Below, in pieces: positions 17,361-27,530 of a DNA stretch of 64,000 nt (position 1 is its first letter; each line of letters begins with the position of its first letter). The DNA is from Chitinophagaceae bacterium (GTDB lineage Bacteria; Bacteroidota; Bacteroidia; Chitinophagales; Chitinophagaceae): NCBI GenBank assembly GCA_947454155.1, contig CANGIT010000009.1, forward strand, positions 79,171-143,170, given 5' to 3'. A program made the position numbers and the translations under genes. Below the pieces are notes generated by a model. It was given only the letters and a program-made list of their open reading frames with translations. It searched no databases and was not told the origin of the DNA.

Positions 17361-19271
17361 CTATCTCAATGTCTCTTCCAGCCATTTGTAAAATTCCCGC
17401 TGCCAAACCATGGCTGTTTGCGCATGCAATACCCAGTGATTTTCATCGGGCATATAGACCAGCTTGCTTTTGATGCCTCTTAACTGAGCGGCCTGAAATG
17501 CCTGCAGTCCCTGATTCAATGGCACACGATAATCTTTTCCGCCATGATAAATCAAGATGGGCGTGTTCCAGTTACCCACCAGTTCGCTGGGATTGAATGC
17601 CGCCAAGGCTTTTTGTGCATCGGGGTTGTTTTTGTCCCAATAACGGCCACCCATATCCCAGTCGGTAAACCAGATTTCTTCTGTAGTGCCTAGCATGCTT
17701 TTCAAATCAAAAACGCCATCGTGAGAGATGAAAGATTTGAATCTGTTTTGATGAATGCCGGCGAGGTAATACACTGAATATCCGCCATAACTGGCACCGA
17801 TACAACCTCTACGGGCCGTGTCTACATAGGGCTCTTTGCTGATGTCGTCAATCGCACTCAGGTAATCTTTCATCACTTGTCCGCCCCAGTCTTTGCTGAT
17901 GCTTTCGTTCCATTGCGTTCCATGCCCCGGCATGCCTCTGCGGTTGGGGGCAATGACAATATATCCATTGGCTGCCATCAACTGAAAGTTCCAGCGGAAA
18001 GAATAAAACTGGGTGAGGGGAGACTGAGGTCCACCCTGGCAATACAATAATGTTGGGTACTTTTTAGCAGGATTGAAATTGGGAGGATATATCACCCAGG
18101 CCAACATTTCTTTGTCATCGGTCGTTTTTATCATCCTGCGTTCTGTCTTGCTCAGGGCGATGCCGGCATAAGCTGCATCATTCACGTGTGTCAATGGTTT
18201 CATTTCACCAGATACGATATCAACAGTGAACAATTCAGCAGCGTGGTTCATATCCGCACGACTTACCACCAAGGTGTTTCCTACTTGCCCTGTGATGCCA
18301 TTGACATCAAAATCGCCATGGGTGATTTGTCGAATCACCGGCATCATTTTGGTCAATCCCGGATAGCTCACTTCAAACAGTTGCAGGGTTCCATCGATAG
18401 GTGCATAGAAAAATAGCTTCGTACCATCTTCACTCCATTTGTAACCTTCCACATGAATGCGGTCGTCATGAGCTGTCAGATTCATTTTTGAAAAACCATT
18501 CCATACCATGATATCTTGCTTATCGGCCTCATAGCCGTCTCTCTTCATGCTCAGCCAGGCCATTTCATTTTTACTGTTGAATGAAGGATTCAGATCATAG
18601 CCCATCAGTCCTTCAGTAAGATTGGTTGTTTTTCCGGAAGCCACATCATAGGCATAAAGATCAGTATTGGTACTGGTGGCATAGGCGGTTCCGTATTTTT
18701 TCTTGGTGACATATACCACCATTTTGCCATCTGCACTCCACACATAATCTTCGGCACCGCCAAAAGGTTTTGTAGGACAATCATAAGGATCACCTTCAAG
18801 CAAATCTTTTTTATTTTTTGGATTTTTTATTTCAGTAAGAAACACGTGATCAAAATAGCCATCTTCCCAGGTATCCCAATGACGATTATTCAGGTTGTCG
18901 AATATATAAGCATTAGACTTGGGCAAGTCGGCATATAAATTAGATGCGATAATCTTCTTCATCAGCACCGCCTCATCTCCAAGTTTGTACTTTCCATCAG
19001 GAGAAACAGAAGCATCACTCAACAGACTGTCGATATTGTTCAAAGGCATTACTTTACCTGTTTCCAGCGACACGAAATATTTACGTGAATTGGTTTTATT
19101 CGCCGCGATGTCGGGAGTGCCCACATTGTACACCACATATTTTTTATCTTTTGAAATGCCCAATGCACTCACGCGCCCCAGTTTCCATAACAGTTCAGGC
19201 GTCATATTTTGCTGTGCATAAGAAAACGCGGTCAATACGGTTAAGAAAACGGAGAAGATTGTTTTTTTCAT
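17361..19271 (-). CDS. S9 family prolyl oligopeptidase, exported
   Basis: A serine peptidase of the prolyl oligopeptidase/acylaminoacyl-peptidase group, probably periplasmic, that cleaves short peptides. The 636-residue protein has a signal peptide (hydrophobic 6-18, cleavage near SYAQ at about 20), then a WD40-like beta-propeller (about 30-360) and a C-terminal alpha/beta hydrolase domain. The catalytic triad is visible: Ser in GASYGGYSV, Asp in HGGKDYRVP and His in DENHWV. Length matches the family. It stands alone; upstream lies the AT-rich tandem repeat behind the mutase gene, downstream the shared terminator with higA. Confidence 0.9.
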   Translation of the reverse strand: MKKTIFSVFLTVLTAFSYAQQNMTPELLWKLGRVSALGISKDKKYVVYNVGTPDIAANKTNSRKYFVSLETGKVMPLNNIDSLLSDASVSPDGKYKLGDEAVLMKKIIASNLYADLPKSNAYIFDNLNNRHWDTWEDGYFDHVFLTEIKNPKNKKDLLEGDPYDCPTKPFGGAEDYVWSADGKMVVYVTKKKYGTAYATSTNTDLYAYDVASGKTTNLTEGLMGYDLNPSFNSKNEMAWLSMKRDGYEADKQDIMVWNGFSKMNLTAHDDRIHVEGYKWSEDGTKLFFYAPIDGTLQLFEVSYPGLTKMMPVIRQITHGDFDVNGITGQVGNTLVVSRADMNHAAELFTVDIVSGEMKPLTHVNDAAYAGIALSKTERRMIKTTDDKEMLAWVIYPPNFNPAKKYPTLLYCQGGPQSPLTQFYSFRWNFQLMAANGYIVIAPNRRGMPGHGTQWNESISKDWGGQVMKDYLSAIDDISKEPYVDTARRGCIGASYGGYSVYYLAGIHQNRFKSFISHDGVFDLKSMLGTTEEIWFTDWDMGGRYWDKNNPDAQKALAAFNPSELVGNWNTPILIYHGGKDYRVPLNQGLQAFQAAQLRGIKSKLVYMPDENHWVLHAQTAMVWQREFYKWLEETLR

Positions 19272-19325
19272 AATGATGTTATTTTTCAGAGCAGTAGTTT
19301 GACGTACAGTTGTTTATTACTTATT

Positions 19326-19373
19326 CTACATTCACATTTTACAATCAAATTTTACATTTTACATTCTACATTT
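19326..19373. repeat. AAAATGT/AGAATGT heptamer array after the mutase gene
   Basis: Read on the minus strand, directly after the TGA of the mutase gene, come AAATGT, AGAATGT, AAAATGT, AAAATTT, then GATTGT, AAAATGT, GAATGT and AGAAT. These are period-7 units with some 6-base forms. On the plus strand they read ACATTTT and ACATTCT. Confidence 0.75.
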
Positions 19374-20933
19374 TCATCTATACTCCCCAAATACCTTTCT
19401 CAATACATCGGCTATTTCTCCCAGTGTACAATAATTCTCCACGGCATCCAAAACCGAAGGCATGATATTTTCTGTTGATTGAGCTACTGATTCCAATTTT
19501 TGCAGGCAAGCACTTACTTTCTCAGCATCTCTTCTGGCTTTTAGATCATTCAACTTGTCGCATTGGTTTTTACGGATGCTGTCATCAATCTTGAAACCTG
19601 GAATCTTGTCGTCATTTTGTGTTTGAAACTTGTTGACGCCAACAATAATTTTTTGTCCTCCTTCAATCTGTTGTTGATATTCGTAGGCGCTCTGTGCAAT
19701 CTGATCTTGGACAAATCCGTTTTCAATGGCGGCCACACTTCCTCCCATGGCATCGATGGCGGCCATCATGTCCCAGGCACGCTGTTCTACTTCTTTTGTC
19801 AATGTCTCCACATAATAGCTACCGGCCAGCGGATCAACAGTATCTGCGGCACCGCTTTCAAAGGCAACAATCTGCTGGGTGCGCAAGGCGATGCGGGCGG
19901 CTTCTTCGGTAGGCAAACTTAGCGCCTCGTCGTATCCGTTTGTATGCAGCGATTGGGTTCCTCCCAATACGGCTGCCAGTGTTTGCAGGGTCACTCGGCT
20001 GATGTTGTTCAGGGGTTGCTGTGCGGTGAGCGTGCTGCCTCCGGTTTGGGTATGAAACCGCAGCATCATGGCTTTTTCGTCTGTGGCGCCAAGTTCTTTC
20101 ATAATATGCGCCCACATGGTTCTGGCTGCCCTGAATTTGGCCACCTCTTCAAACAAGTTGTTGTGGGCATTAAAAAAGAAGGAGAGGCGTTTGCCGAAAA
20201 CATTGATATCAAGTCCTTTTTCCAATGCCGCTTTCACATAGGCTTTGCCGTTGCTTAAGGTGAAAGCCACTTCCTGCACCGCCGTACTGCCGGCTTCTCT
20301 GATATGATAACCGGAAATGGAAATGGTATTCCATTTGGGTACATGTTTACTGCACCATTCAAAGATATCGGTGATGATGCGCATGGAGGGATGTGGGGGA
20401 TAGATGTAAGTGCCTCGCGCCGCATACTCTTTTAAAATATCGTTTTGAATGGTTCCCGAAATATTATTCAAATCTGCGCCTTGTCGTTTTGCCAAAGCCA
20501 CATAAAAAGCAAGCAAGATGAAACCCGTGGCATTGATGGTCATTGAAGTGGAAACCTGTTCTAATGGAATGCCTTCAAACAATTTTTCCATGTCCTCGAT
20601 GCTGTCGATGGCCACACCCACTTTCCCCACTTCTCCTTCCGACAACTCATGGTCGCTGTCGTAACCAATCTGTGTGGGCAAATCAAAAGCCACACTCAAT
20701 CCGCTTACGCCTTGTTGTAATAAATAATGATATCTTTTATTGCTTTCTTCGGCAGTGGAGAATCCAGCATATTGGCGCATGGTCCAAAGCTTGCCTCTAT
20801 ACATGGAAGATTGCACGCCTCTGGTAAAGGGAAATTGTCCGGCATTGGCAGCAGGTACATTTACCGCATCTTGGGCGGTGTAGCTTTCTTTTATTTCAAT
20901 CCCAGAATCGGTGGTGATTTTTTTATCTGACAT
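19374..20933 (-). CDS. mutB: Methylmalonyl-CoA mutase, catalytic domain subunit
   Basis: Adenosylcobalamin-dependent acyl-CoA mutase that interconverts methylmalonyl-CoA and succinyl-CoA. The 519 residues cover only the TIM-barrel substrate domain: [28 protein letters not shown], and [18 protein letters not shown] are hallmark segments, and [18 protein letters not shown] and [15 protein letters not shown] follow. The B12-binding domain (DxHxxG) is absent, so a separate small subunit is needed. It could also be an isobutyryl-CoA or ethylmalonyl-CoA type mutase; the [13 protein letters not shown] context is shared. It lies 8 bases downstream of a 171-residue membrane-anchored protein. Confidence 0.9.
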   Translation of the reverse strand: MSDKKITTDSGIEIKESYTAQDAVNVPAANAGQFPFTRGVQSSMYRGKLWTMRQYAGFSTAEESNKRYHYLLQQGVSGLSVAFDLPTQIGYDSDHELSEGEVGKVGVAIDSIEDMEKLFEGIPLEQVSTSMTINATGFILLAFYVALAKRQGADLNNISGTIQNDILKEYAARGTYIYPPHPSMRIITDIFEWCSKHVPKWNTISISGYHIREAGSTAVQEVAFTLSNGKAYVKAALEKGLDINVFGKRLSFFFNAHNNLFEEVAKFRAARTMWAHIMKELGATDEKAMMLRFHTQTGGSTLTAQQPLNNISRVTLQTLAAVLGGTQSLHTNGYDEALSLPTEEAARIALRTQQIVAFESGAADTVDPLAGSYYVETLTKEVEQRAWDMMAAIDAMGGSVAAIENGFVQDQIAQSAYEYQQQIEGGQKIIVGVNKFQTQNDDKIPGFKIDDSIRKNQCDKLNDLKARRDAEKVSACLQKLESVAQSTENIMPSVLDAVENYCTLGEIADVLRKVFGEYR

Positions 20934-20941
20934 AAGCTTGA

Positions 20942-21457
20942 TTAACTGAGTATTTTTTTAGCCTCAAACTGCAAGGCATCCAACACCAACAGATGCATTT
21001 CGGCATTGGGCGTCATGGTGTATTCAATAATAAGTTTACTGAGATCTCCGGCTGATGCGTTGTGATGAAGATTGGCCGTGATATGATGAATCACATAGAT
21101 GTTCTGGTCTTTCAAACGGGTGATGGCATTCCACACTTCAGGACTAACATAAATCTGCTGACTCATGTTGTATTCAAATTCCGAACGTAATGTATCCGTA
21201 AGCAGTTCGTGAAATTCTGATGCCGACATGCCAGGTGCAGCCAAACGCGTAACAAGATTCTTTAATCCGGATCTTTCGGCATAAAGTGTCAATCGCTCCA
21301 ATGCCTGTAATTGCAGTCTTTTGCTGTCGTCGTTACCTGATGTAGGCATTGATTTGATGTGAAGAATCAGTTTTTTAATATTGTCGAAAAGCAAGGCAAT
21401 AAGTGCCAAGGATACAATTGAAAGTAAAAACTGTACATAAACAAGAAAGCTCTCCAT
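20942..21457 (-). CDS. Membrane-anchored protein of unknown function
   Basis: A 171-residue protein with one N-terminal transmembrane helix (about 5-26) and a mostly helical soluble part. The latter contains a leucine-rich amphipathic helix [18 protein letters not shown], a [17 protein letters not shown] segment and a strand-rich [15 protein letters not shown] segment. I do not recognise a named family with certainty; similar proteins are common next to mutase genes in Bacteroidota, as far as I recall. The TACATTTG promoter lies 15 bases upstream, and the mutase gene follows after 8 bases, so this is the first gene of the operon. A role in mutase complex assembly is only a guess. Confidence 0.7.
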   Translation of the reverse strand: MESFLVYVQFLLSIVSLALIALLFDNIKKLILHIKSMPTSGNDDSKRLQLQALERLTLYAERSGLKNLVTRLAAPGMSASEFHELLTDTLRSEFEYNMSQQIYVSPEVWNAITRLKDQNIYVIHHITANLHHNASAGDLSKLIIEYTMTPNAEMHLLVLDALQFEAKKILS

Positions 21458-21471
21458 TTTTTAAATTTTTA

Positions 21472-21479
21472 CAAATGTA
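21472..21479 (-). promoter_or_regulatory. Promoter -7 element of the mutase operon (TACATTTG)
   Basis: TACATTTG on the minus strand fits TAnnTTTG, 14 bases before the ATG of the membrane-anchored protein. Confidence 0.55.
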
Positions 21480-21542
21480 ATCAAGAACTTCAACTATTTC
21501 CCATTTCGCAAACTAAGCCTTCGGGCGAAGATTTTTTAGCTG

Positions 21543-21550
21543 TAATTTTG
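21543..21550 (+). promoter_or_regulatory. Promoter -7 element of the A-type carrier gene (TAATTTTG)
   Basis: TAATTTTG lies 16 bases upstream of the ATG at 21567 and implies a leader of about 11 bases. Confidence 0.6.
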
Positions 21551-21566
21551 TAAAAAAGTAATCAGC

Positions 21567-21911
21567 ATGGAAACAATTTTAACGATGCCTGTCTCATTTT
21601 CAGATAATGCCATACAGGAGATTTTGCGATTGCAACAGGAAGCAGATTTCGACAACAACAAATCACTTCGCGTTGGTGTAAAAGGTGGAGGATGCAGTGG
21701 CATGACCTATGTGCTGGAATTTGATGAAATCAAGAACAATGACCAACTATACGATAATGGCCAATTCAAATTCATCATGGATAAATCGCATGGCATCTAT
21801 CTTTTGGGTATGGAAGTAAATTGGGAAGGCGGCTTGAACTCACGCGGATTTACTTTTAACAACCCCAACGCCAGCAGCACCTGTGGCTGCGGCACTAGTT
21901 TTGCCGTTTAA
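21567..21911 (+). CDS. A-type Fe-S cluster carrier (IscA/HesB family)
   Basis: Carries and delivers iron-sulfur clusters to target apoproteins. The 114-residue protein has the three invariant cysteines: Cys43 in GGGCSGMTY, and Cys106 and Cys108 in the C-terminal TCGCGTSF motif. The start at 21567 is preferred because a promoter element lies just upstream; a second ATG at 21585 is possible and would remove six residues. It is a single-gene unit flanked by a TAATTTTG promoter and a terminator, not linked to suf or isc genes here. It may serve the cluster-rich proteins of this genome, such as SdaA, the HdrB/C-like pair and the radical SAM protein. Confidence 0.92.
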   Translation: METILTMPVSFSDNAIQEILRLQQEADFDNNKSLRVGVKGGGCSGMTYVLEFDEIKNNDQLYDNGQFKFIMDKSHGIYLLGMEVNWEGGLNSRGFTFNNPNASSTCGCGTSFAV

Positions 21912-21960
21912 GAAAATTAATATCTCTTATTTATAATTATCAGCAGATTTTTTCAAAAAC

Positions 21961-21999
21961 AAAAGAGGCTATTTCAATTGAATGAGATAGCCTCTTTTT
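21961..21999. terminator. Bidirectional terminator between A-type carrier and secDF
   Basis: AAAAGAGGCTATTTCA (21961-21976) pairs with TGAGATAGCCTCTTTT with one mismatch. T- and A-tracts on both sides serve both convergent genes. Confidence 0.9.
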
Positions 22000-22021
22000 A
22001 TTTTATCTGTGTTTGTGATGC

Positions 22022-24973
22022 TTAGAGTTCAGGAGCTTGTTCTTTTACTCTTTCTTCTTTAGCGGCACCCAGTGGTTTGTCTTTGGCAAAGTCAACCAAG
22101 ATAGGAGCACCTACGAAGATAGAAGAATAAGTACCGGTAATTACACCAATCAACATTGCGAAGGCGAAACCTCTTGTTACTTCACCACCAAAGATGAAGA
22201 GAATAAGAATGGTAAGGAACACAGTAAGTGAAGTCATAATAGTACGGCTCAAGGTGTCATTGATCGCCTTGTTGATGATTTCAGTTTTGCTGGCCCCTTT
22301 CATATCGCGGCTGTATTCACGAATTCTGTCGAATACGATTACGGTATCGTTCATCGAGAAACCAATCACGGTAAGAATCGCAGCGATAAAATGCTGATCG
22401 ATTTCAAGCGGGAATGGAACGATATTTTTAAAGAATGAAAATACGGCCAAAGTTACCAATACGTCATGCAGCAAAGTAAGGATGGTACCTGCAGAGTATC
22501 TCCAATCGCGGAAACGCATGAAGATGTACAGGAAGATCATCAGCATCGCGATACCGGTAGCCCATTGTGCACCGCTTTTCAGGTCGTCGGAAATGCTGGG
22601 CTGCACAGTAGTGGAACTCTGTATGTTTTTGGTCGCAAATTGTTCGTAAGTGGTTCCTGCAGGCAAGATGGATTTCAATCCCACCATGATTCTGGATTGA
22701 ACCATACTATCGGCGTTTTCCTGACCTTTCAGGTAAGATGTGGTTACATTCAGCTGACGACCGTTTTCACCTACAGTTTTAAGGGTGATGTTGTCGCCAT
22801 CCAATGCTTTTTTCAATTCATCTCTCAACTGATCGGTGGCACCCACTTTTTGTTCGAAAGCGATAGTGTAACTGCGACCTCCTTTGAATTCAACACCCTG
22901 ATTGAAACCATTGAAGAAAGCAGCGATACCGGCCAACAATACAAAAGCAGAAATAACGTAAGCCACTTTTCTGTATTCAATGAATTTGAAGCTGGAATGC
23001 TTGAAGATTCTTTTTGAAATACCGGTAAAATAGTTGAGATGTTTTTGTTTGCTGGTCATCAATTCCGTGATCAATCTTGAAACAAGAATTCCACAGAACA
23101 ATGATAAAATGATACCGATGATTTGTGTAGTGGCAAAACCAAGTACGGGGCCCAAACCAAAGATGGCGAGAATGATCGCAGTCAACAATGAGGTAACGTG
23201 CGCATCGATAACAGGAGCCAGTGAACGCTGGTAACCATCTGTAACCGCTTGCTGATATGATTTACCTTTTGTAAGTTCTTCCTTGATTCTTTCAAATATA
23301 ATTACGTTGGTATCTACCGCCATACCGATGGTCAATACCAAGCCGGCAATACCTGCAGCAGTCAACGTAAATCCAAGAGAGATCAGCACACCCACAGTAA
23401 ACAGCAGGTTCAAAATCAAAGCGATGATGGCTACTGTACCGCCTGTGTTATAATATACCAGCATCAACAATACAATAACAACAAATGAAATCAGGAAAGC
23501 CATTTGACCACCATGAACCGCATCTTTACCCAAAGACGGACCAACCACTTGTTCTGCAACAATTTTAGCAGGTGCATCAAGTTTACCTGATTTCAACACA
23601 CTGGCCAGATCTTGCGCTTCTTCCACGGTGAAAGAACCGGTAATTTGTGAGTTACCGCCTTCAATTGGACTGATGATATTGGGAGCACTGTAGATGATAT
23701 CATCCAAGGCGATGGCAATAGGTCTGCCAACATTTTTTGTAGTCAGTTTAGCCCAGATCTTGCTGCCGTTGGGCTTCATGGTCATGTTGATCGAAGGTTT
23801 TCCCTTCTCATCGAAATCTTGTTTGGAATCTTCAATTGCATCACCTTCCAAAGGTGCTCTGTCGGAACCGGGTAAGGTTTTAACAGCATAAACAGGTAAA
23901 TAACGAATATTGCCTTTTGCCGTTTTTTCTTCTTTCCCAAAGATGAATTTCACATTGGTAGGCATGGCAGATCTAAACACATCGTTGGAAAGATAATTGA
24001 GGAAAAGTCCGGTATCTTTCAATTGTACGTTACCGATGGCAGCAAAATAATAAGGTTTACCGCTTTGATCCACTTGAGGATTCAAAGGCTCCATCACACG
24101 GAACAAAGGATTGGCGTTCAATTTAGCTTTTGAAGTATCAGCTTTCCCGGTTGAATCCACACCATTCAGATAATTCTGAAGATTCTGATCGGCCATTTTT
24201 AAGGCTTCGCCGATTTCATCGATACGGTATACTTCCCAGAATTGAAGATTGGCTGATGACTGCAGATATTTACGAACCCTTGCAGGATCTTTAACACCGG
24301 CCAGTTCTACATTGATCACACCCTTGTTTTCGTCGGGGTTGATGTTAGGCTGGGCCACACCAAATTTATCGATACGTTTTTTAAGAATTTCGAAAGTTTG
24401 CTTGATGGCACCTTTGGAAACTTCACGGATGTTTTTGATCACCGCATCATCGTTGTCGGTGATTTTGATATCTTTTCCGGGACCGGCGAACAAAGTAGAA
24501 AGTTTGCCGCTGCCGTTTTGCTTAACAAAGGCGTCGCCGAAGAGCGTAATGTAATCAGCATCGCTGTTGGCTTTTGAAGCGGTGGCCGCTTTTAGTGCAT
24601 TGGTAAGTTGCGGATCACGAGGGTTGTTGCTTAATGAACGAATCAGCCCTTCCAGACTAACGTCCATGGTTACACTCATACCACCTTGCAAATCAAGACC
24701 GAGGTTGAGCTCGCTCTCTTTACATTTTTGGTAAGAGGTACCAAGATAAATTTCCTTATCTCTGGTGCTGTCAAGGATCTGCTGCACTTTGGCGTTGACA
24801 AGCGCTTCCTTTTCATCGGCTGATAAACCGGAAGCATTTTTCTTTACAATCTGTTCTGCTTTCGCTCTTACGGTATCCTCATAGCTTTTTACAGCCCAGG
24901 TGTAAGAAAGTTCCCAAACGGAAATGATGATCAGCGCTACGGCGAAAAACCATACTAAACCTTTCAGTTTCAT
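22022..24973 (-). CDS. secDF: Protein translocase SecDF fusion
   Basis: A proton-driven accessory of the Sec translocon that pulls proteins out on the periplasmic side. The 983 residues are a SecD-SecF fusion. The SecD part has one N-terminal helix, the motif LGLDLQGGMSVTM, a large periplasmic region (about 90-480), and five helices including GLVLTIGMAVDTNVIIFERI. The SecF part starts near 660 with VAYVISAF and carries GVEFKGGRSYTI and IGFSMNDTVIVFDRIRE. The AVDTNVIIFERI and MNDTVIVFDRIRE helices hold the conserved acidic/Asn residues of proton transport. Insertions in the SecD periplasmic domain make it longer than Bacillus SecDF (~740). Promoter TATCTTTG lies ~50 bases upstream, terminator downstream. 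Confidence 0.96.
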   Translation of the reverse strand: MKLKGLVWFFAVALIIISVWELSYTWAVKSYEDTVRAKAEQIVKKNASGLSADEKEALVNAKVQQILDSTRDKEIYLGTSYQKCKESELNLGLDLQGGMSVTMDVSLEGLIRSLSNNPRDPQLTNALKAATASKANSDADYITLFGDAFVKQNGSGKLSTLFAGPGKDIKITDNDDAVIKNIREVSKGAIKQTFEILKKRIDKFGVAQPNINPDENKGVINVELAGVKDPARVRKYLQSSANLQFWEVYRIDEIGEALKMADQNLQNYLNGVDSTGKADTSKAKLNANPLFRVMEPLNPQVDQSGKPYYFAAIGNVQLKDTGLFLNYLSNDVFRSAMPTNVKFIFGKEEKTAKGNIRYLPVYAVKTLPGSDRAPLEGDAIEDSKQDFDEKGKPSINMTMKPNGSKIWAKLTTKNVGRPIAIALDDIIYSAPNIISPIEGGNSQITGSFTVEEAQDLASVLKSGKLDAPAKIVAEQVVGPSLGKDAVHGGQMAFLISFVVIVLLMLVYYNTGGTVAIIALILNLLFTVGVLISLGFTLTAAGIAGLVLTIGMAVDTNVIIFERIKEELTKGKSYQQAVTDGYQRSLAPVIDAHVTSLLTAIILAIFGLGPVLGFATTQIIGIILSLFCGILVSRLITELMTSKQKHLNYFTGISKRIFKHSSFKFIEYRKVAYVISAFVLLAGIAAFFNGFNQGVEFKGGRSYTIAFEQKVGATDQLRDELKKALDGDNITLKTVGENGRQLNVTTSYLKGQENADSMVQSRIMVGLKSILPAGTTYEQFATKNIQSSTTVQPSISDDLKSGAQWATGIAMLMIFLYIFMRFRDWRYSAGTILTLLHDVLVTLAVFSFFKNIVPFPLEIDQHFIAAILTVIGFSMNDTVIVFDRIREYSRDMKGASKTEIINKAINDTLSRTIMTSLTVFLTILILFIFGGEVTRGFAFAMLIGVITGTYSSIFVGAPILVDFAKDKPLGAAKEERVKEQAPEL

Positions 24974-25023
24974 GTGATAATGTTCTTTAAAATGACCCTT
25001 GGTCGTTAATAAAATTAAGTGTG

Positions 25024-25031
25024 CAAAGATA
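25024..25031 (-). promoter_or_regulatory. Promoter -7 element of secDF (TATCTTTG)
   Basis: TATCTTTG on the minus strand is a clean TAnnTTTG match, giving a leader of about 45 bases. The 320-base region 24974-25294 otherwise holds only the divergent aminotransferase promoter; I see no gene in it. Confidence 0.7.
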
Positions 25032-25272
25032 GGGGAAAATGAATATGTTCAAACTGAAGCAAAGATTTATGCCATAATCACCCCTTACTTTATTCAATTA
25101 GCTGATAAACAGGGCGCTAAATTGTAAAAATTATTTTGTTGCTGCAATTTTTAGGCAGGTTTTTTAAATTTTTATTTCCTGAAGCACAATTTTGATGAAT
25201 TCATTTCAACGATATATCTATTCTGCTGAAACAATGAACTGCCGGCTTAACCTGCAGATAGTTTATTCTGAT

Positions 25273-25280
25273 TAGATTTG
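25273..25280 (+). promoter_or_regulatory. Promoter -7 element of the aminotransferase gene (TAGATTTG)
   Basis: TAGATTTG lies 14 bases upstream of the ATG at 25295. The expected start of transcription is about 25286, upstream of both candidate ATGs (25295 and 25301). Confidence 0.6.
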
Positions 25281-25294
25281 TCCACTTTAAATAA

Positions 25295-26494
25295 ATGTTT
25301 ATGAATTTATCTGCTTTGCTAAACAGGTTCAATGAGCCCGAAACGTTGAAAATGGCGAAGATGGGAAGAGAGCTCAGGGCTCAGGGAATTGACATCACCG
25401 ACCTCAGTTTGGGCGAACCCGATTTCAATACCCCGGACCATATCAAGGAAGCTGCAAAAAAAGCCATAGACGACAATTTCAGTCATTATACCCCTGTAGC
25501 CGGCATTCTGGAACTCCGCAAAGCCATCTGTCAAAAATTACTGGACGACAATAAACTGCATTTTACTCCCGAACAGATTGTAGTGAGTACAGGCGCCAAG
25601 CAATGTATTGCCAATGCGGTTTTATCCATTGTTGATGTGGGCGACGAGGTCATCATCCCAACCCCTTATTGGGTTACCTACAGCGAAATTGTAAAACTTG
25701 CCGGCGGCATTCCGGTTTTAGTGAAGACAAAATTTGAAAACGGTTATAAAATTACGCCTCAGGAACTGGAAGAAAATATCAGCCCAAAAACAAAGCTGTT
25801 CATGTTTTCATCTCCTTGCAATCCCACAGGGGCTGTTTATTCACTGGAAGAGCTCACCGCTTTAAAAATTGTTTTTGAAAAGCATGAATCCATTATCATC
25901 CTTAGTGATGAAATCTATGAGTTCATCAATTATAATGGCCAACATGAAAGTATTGCCCAATTCGAATCATTGGCCAACAGGGTAGTAGTAATCAATGGCC
26001 TTAGTAAAGGCTATGCCATGACAGGATGGAGAGTGGGTTATCTGGCGGCACCTTTACAAATTGCCAAAGCCTGTGAAAAAATTCAAGGACAATTCACTTC
26101 TGCCACCAACTCTATTGCCCAAAAAGCAGCGGTGGCCGCATTATCAGGCAACAAACAACCCGCATTGGACATGGTAGCTGCTTTTAAAGTCAGGCGCTCG
26201 CGTGTGATGGAACTGATCAATGAAATTCCCGGTATTATTTGCCATGAACCACCCGGCGCATTTTATATTTTCCCACAAATCAGTGCCTATTTTGGTAAGA
26301 GAACACCTGATGGCGATGTTATTGAAAAAGCCGAGGACCTGTCAATGTATCTACTGCATAAAGCTCACGTGTCAACAGTGTCTGGCAATGCGTTCGGCGA
26401 ACCGAACTGCATCAGAATTTCATTTGCCAATAGTATGGAGAATATCGAAATAGGGTTTGAAAAACTGAAAAAAGCCTTAAGCAATTTGCATTGA
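25295..26494 (+). CDS. aspC: Class I PLP aminotransferase (aspartate type)
   Basis: A pyridoxal-phosphate enzyme that exchanges amino groups between aspartate or another amino acid and 2-oxoglutarate. At 399 residues it matches subgroup I-gamma aspartate aminotransferases. Visible hallmarks are LSLGEPDFNTPDHI near the start, SSPCNPTGAVYS (NPTG), LSDEIYEF (the Asp that holds the PLP nitrogen) and the Schiff-base lysine in GLSKGYAMTGWRVGY, plus the C-terminal RISFANS arginine that binds the substrate carboxylate. The first codons MFMNLSALLN give two possible ATGs. The gene ends only four bases from the convergent coaE stop, with no terminator between them. Confidence 0.88.
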   Translation: MFMNLSALLNRFNEPETLKMAKMGRELRAQGIDITDLSLGEPDFNTPDHIKEAAKKAIDDNFSHYTPVAGILELRKAICQKLLDDNKLHFTPEQIVVSTGAKQCIANAVLSIVDVGDEVIIPTPYWVTYSEIVKLAGGIPVLVKTKFENGYKITPQELEENISPKTKLFMFSSPCNPTGAVYSLEELTALKIVFEKHESIIILSDEIYEFINYNGQHESIAQFESLANRVVVINGLSKGYAMTGWRVGYLAAPLQIAKACEKIQGQFTSATNSIAQKAAVAALSGNKQPALDMVAAFKVRRSRVMELINEIPGIICHEPPGAFYIFPQISAYFGKRTPDGDVIEKAEDLSMYLLHKAHVSTVSGNAFGEPNCIRISFANSMENIEIGFEKLKKALSNLH

Positions 26495-26498
26495 TTCC

Positions 26499-27092
26499 TT
26501 ATGATGAGTAGGCTATGGCCATCAATTGCGCATGGATGTCCAACACTTGCGGTATCAGCAATTGCAGTTCGTCATTGTGGATTACAAACTTACATTGTTT
26601 GATTTTTTCCTGTTCGTTTAACTGACTTTTCAACCTTGCATTGAATTCATTTTCAGTGATGCGGTCTCGTTTCATCACACGGGCACATCTCAGCTTTTCC
26701 GGAGCTGCAACGCCAATCACTGCATCCAGCTCTGCTTCACTTTTACTTTCAAATATCAAAGCAGCTTCTTTGATGGCATAGGGAGATGTCTGCTGCATAA
26801 ACCAGCGATGGGCGTCGGCAATGGTGGCAGGATGTACAATGCCGTTGAGTCGCATTCTCAAATCGGGTTGTTGAAAAATTGTTTGGGCAAGGAATTCACG
26901 GTTGAGTTTCCTATTTTGATAGGCATCAGCTCCAAATAAATCCACGATAGCCGTAACGATGCCAGTATCGCTTTCCATTAATTGACGGGCTGCTGAATCG
27001 GCATAATACACAGGGATTCCCAATACTTCGAATATTGCAGCCACTGTGGATTTACCACTGCCTATACCTCCGGTCAAACCGATTTTAAGCAT
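26499..27092 (-). CDS. coaE: Dephospho-CoA kinase
   Basis: Phosphorylates dephospho-CoA, the last step of coenzyme A synthesis. The 197-residue P-loop kinase begins MLKIGLTGGIGSGKST with the Walker A at 8-16. YYADSAARQLM follows in the lid region, and KEAALIFESK holds the strand with the catalytic-site residues. Length matches the family (about 200). It is the last gene of a nusB-DUF1573-yajC-coaE series, with a 89-base gap after yajC. In many Bacteroidota a YbbR-domain gene sits in that gap; here nothing fits. Confidence 0.95.
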   Translation of the reverse strand: MLKIGLTGGIGSGKSTVAAIFEVLGIPVYYADSAARQLMESDTGIVTAIVDLFGADAYQNRKLNREFLAQTIFQQPDLRMRLNGIVHPATIADAHRWFMQQTSPYAIKEAALIFESKSEAELDAVIGVAAPEKLRCARVMKRDRITENEFNARLKSQLNEQEKIKQCKFVIHNDELQLLIPQVLDIHAQLMAIAYSS

Positions 27093-27181
27093 GCCTTGTG
27101 TTTAAATGAAAAATGTGATGAAGAGATCTGCAACTGAATGATTGTTACAATTTCCCCTCATCACACTTCGATGTAAAAATA

Positions 27182-27514
27182 TTATTTCTTCTCTGCTGCT
27201 GCAGCTTTGTTTACATTTTCGGTCCATTCCATACTGATGGCAGACTTTTCAATTTTGATATAACTGCCCGGACTTGTTTCAAGATCAATGGTATTGCCAT
27301 CATCGTTGATTTTGTAAATTTTTCCGTGGATGCCAGCGATAGTCACAAGCTTATCTCCCTTCTGCATCTCATTGATAAACTTCTTTTGCAGCTTTGCCTT
27401 TTTAGCTTGTGGTCTAATCATGAAAAGCCAGAATACCAATACCATCATACCCAATAAAATCGGTGTTTCCCAGCCACTGCCTGGGGCCTGTAATAAGACT
27501 GTGATCAAACTCAT
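27182..27514 (-). CDS. yajC: Preprotein translocase subunit YajC
   Basis: A small accessory of the SecDF-YajC complex that supports protein export. The 110-residue protein has one transmembrane helix at about 18-36 (TPILLGMMVLVFWLFMIRP) followed by the family signature RPQAKKAKLQKKFINEMQKGDKVT-like region and a short KOW-like beta domain (VTIAGIHGKIYKINDDGNTI). It matches the expected length. It lies in an operon with DUF1573 and nusB, 2 kb from secDF on the same strand but not adjacent to it. Confidence 0.95.
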   Translation of the reverse strand: MSLITVLLQAPGSGWETPILLGMMVLVFWLFMIRPQAKKAKLQKKFINEMQKGDKLVTIAGIHGKIYKINDDGNTIDLETSPGSYIKIEKSAISMEWTENVNKAAAAEKK

Positions 27515-27530
27515 TGTTGTTTATTTTTAA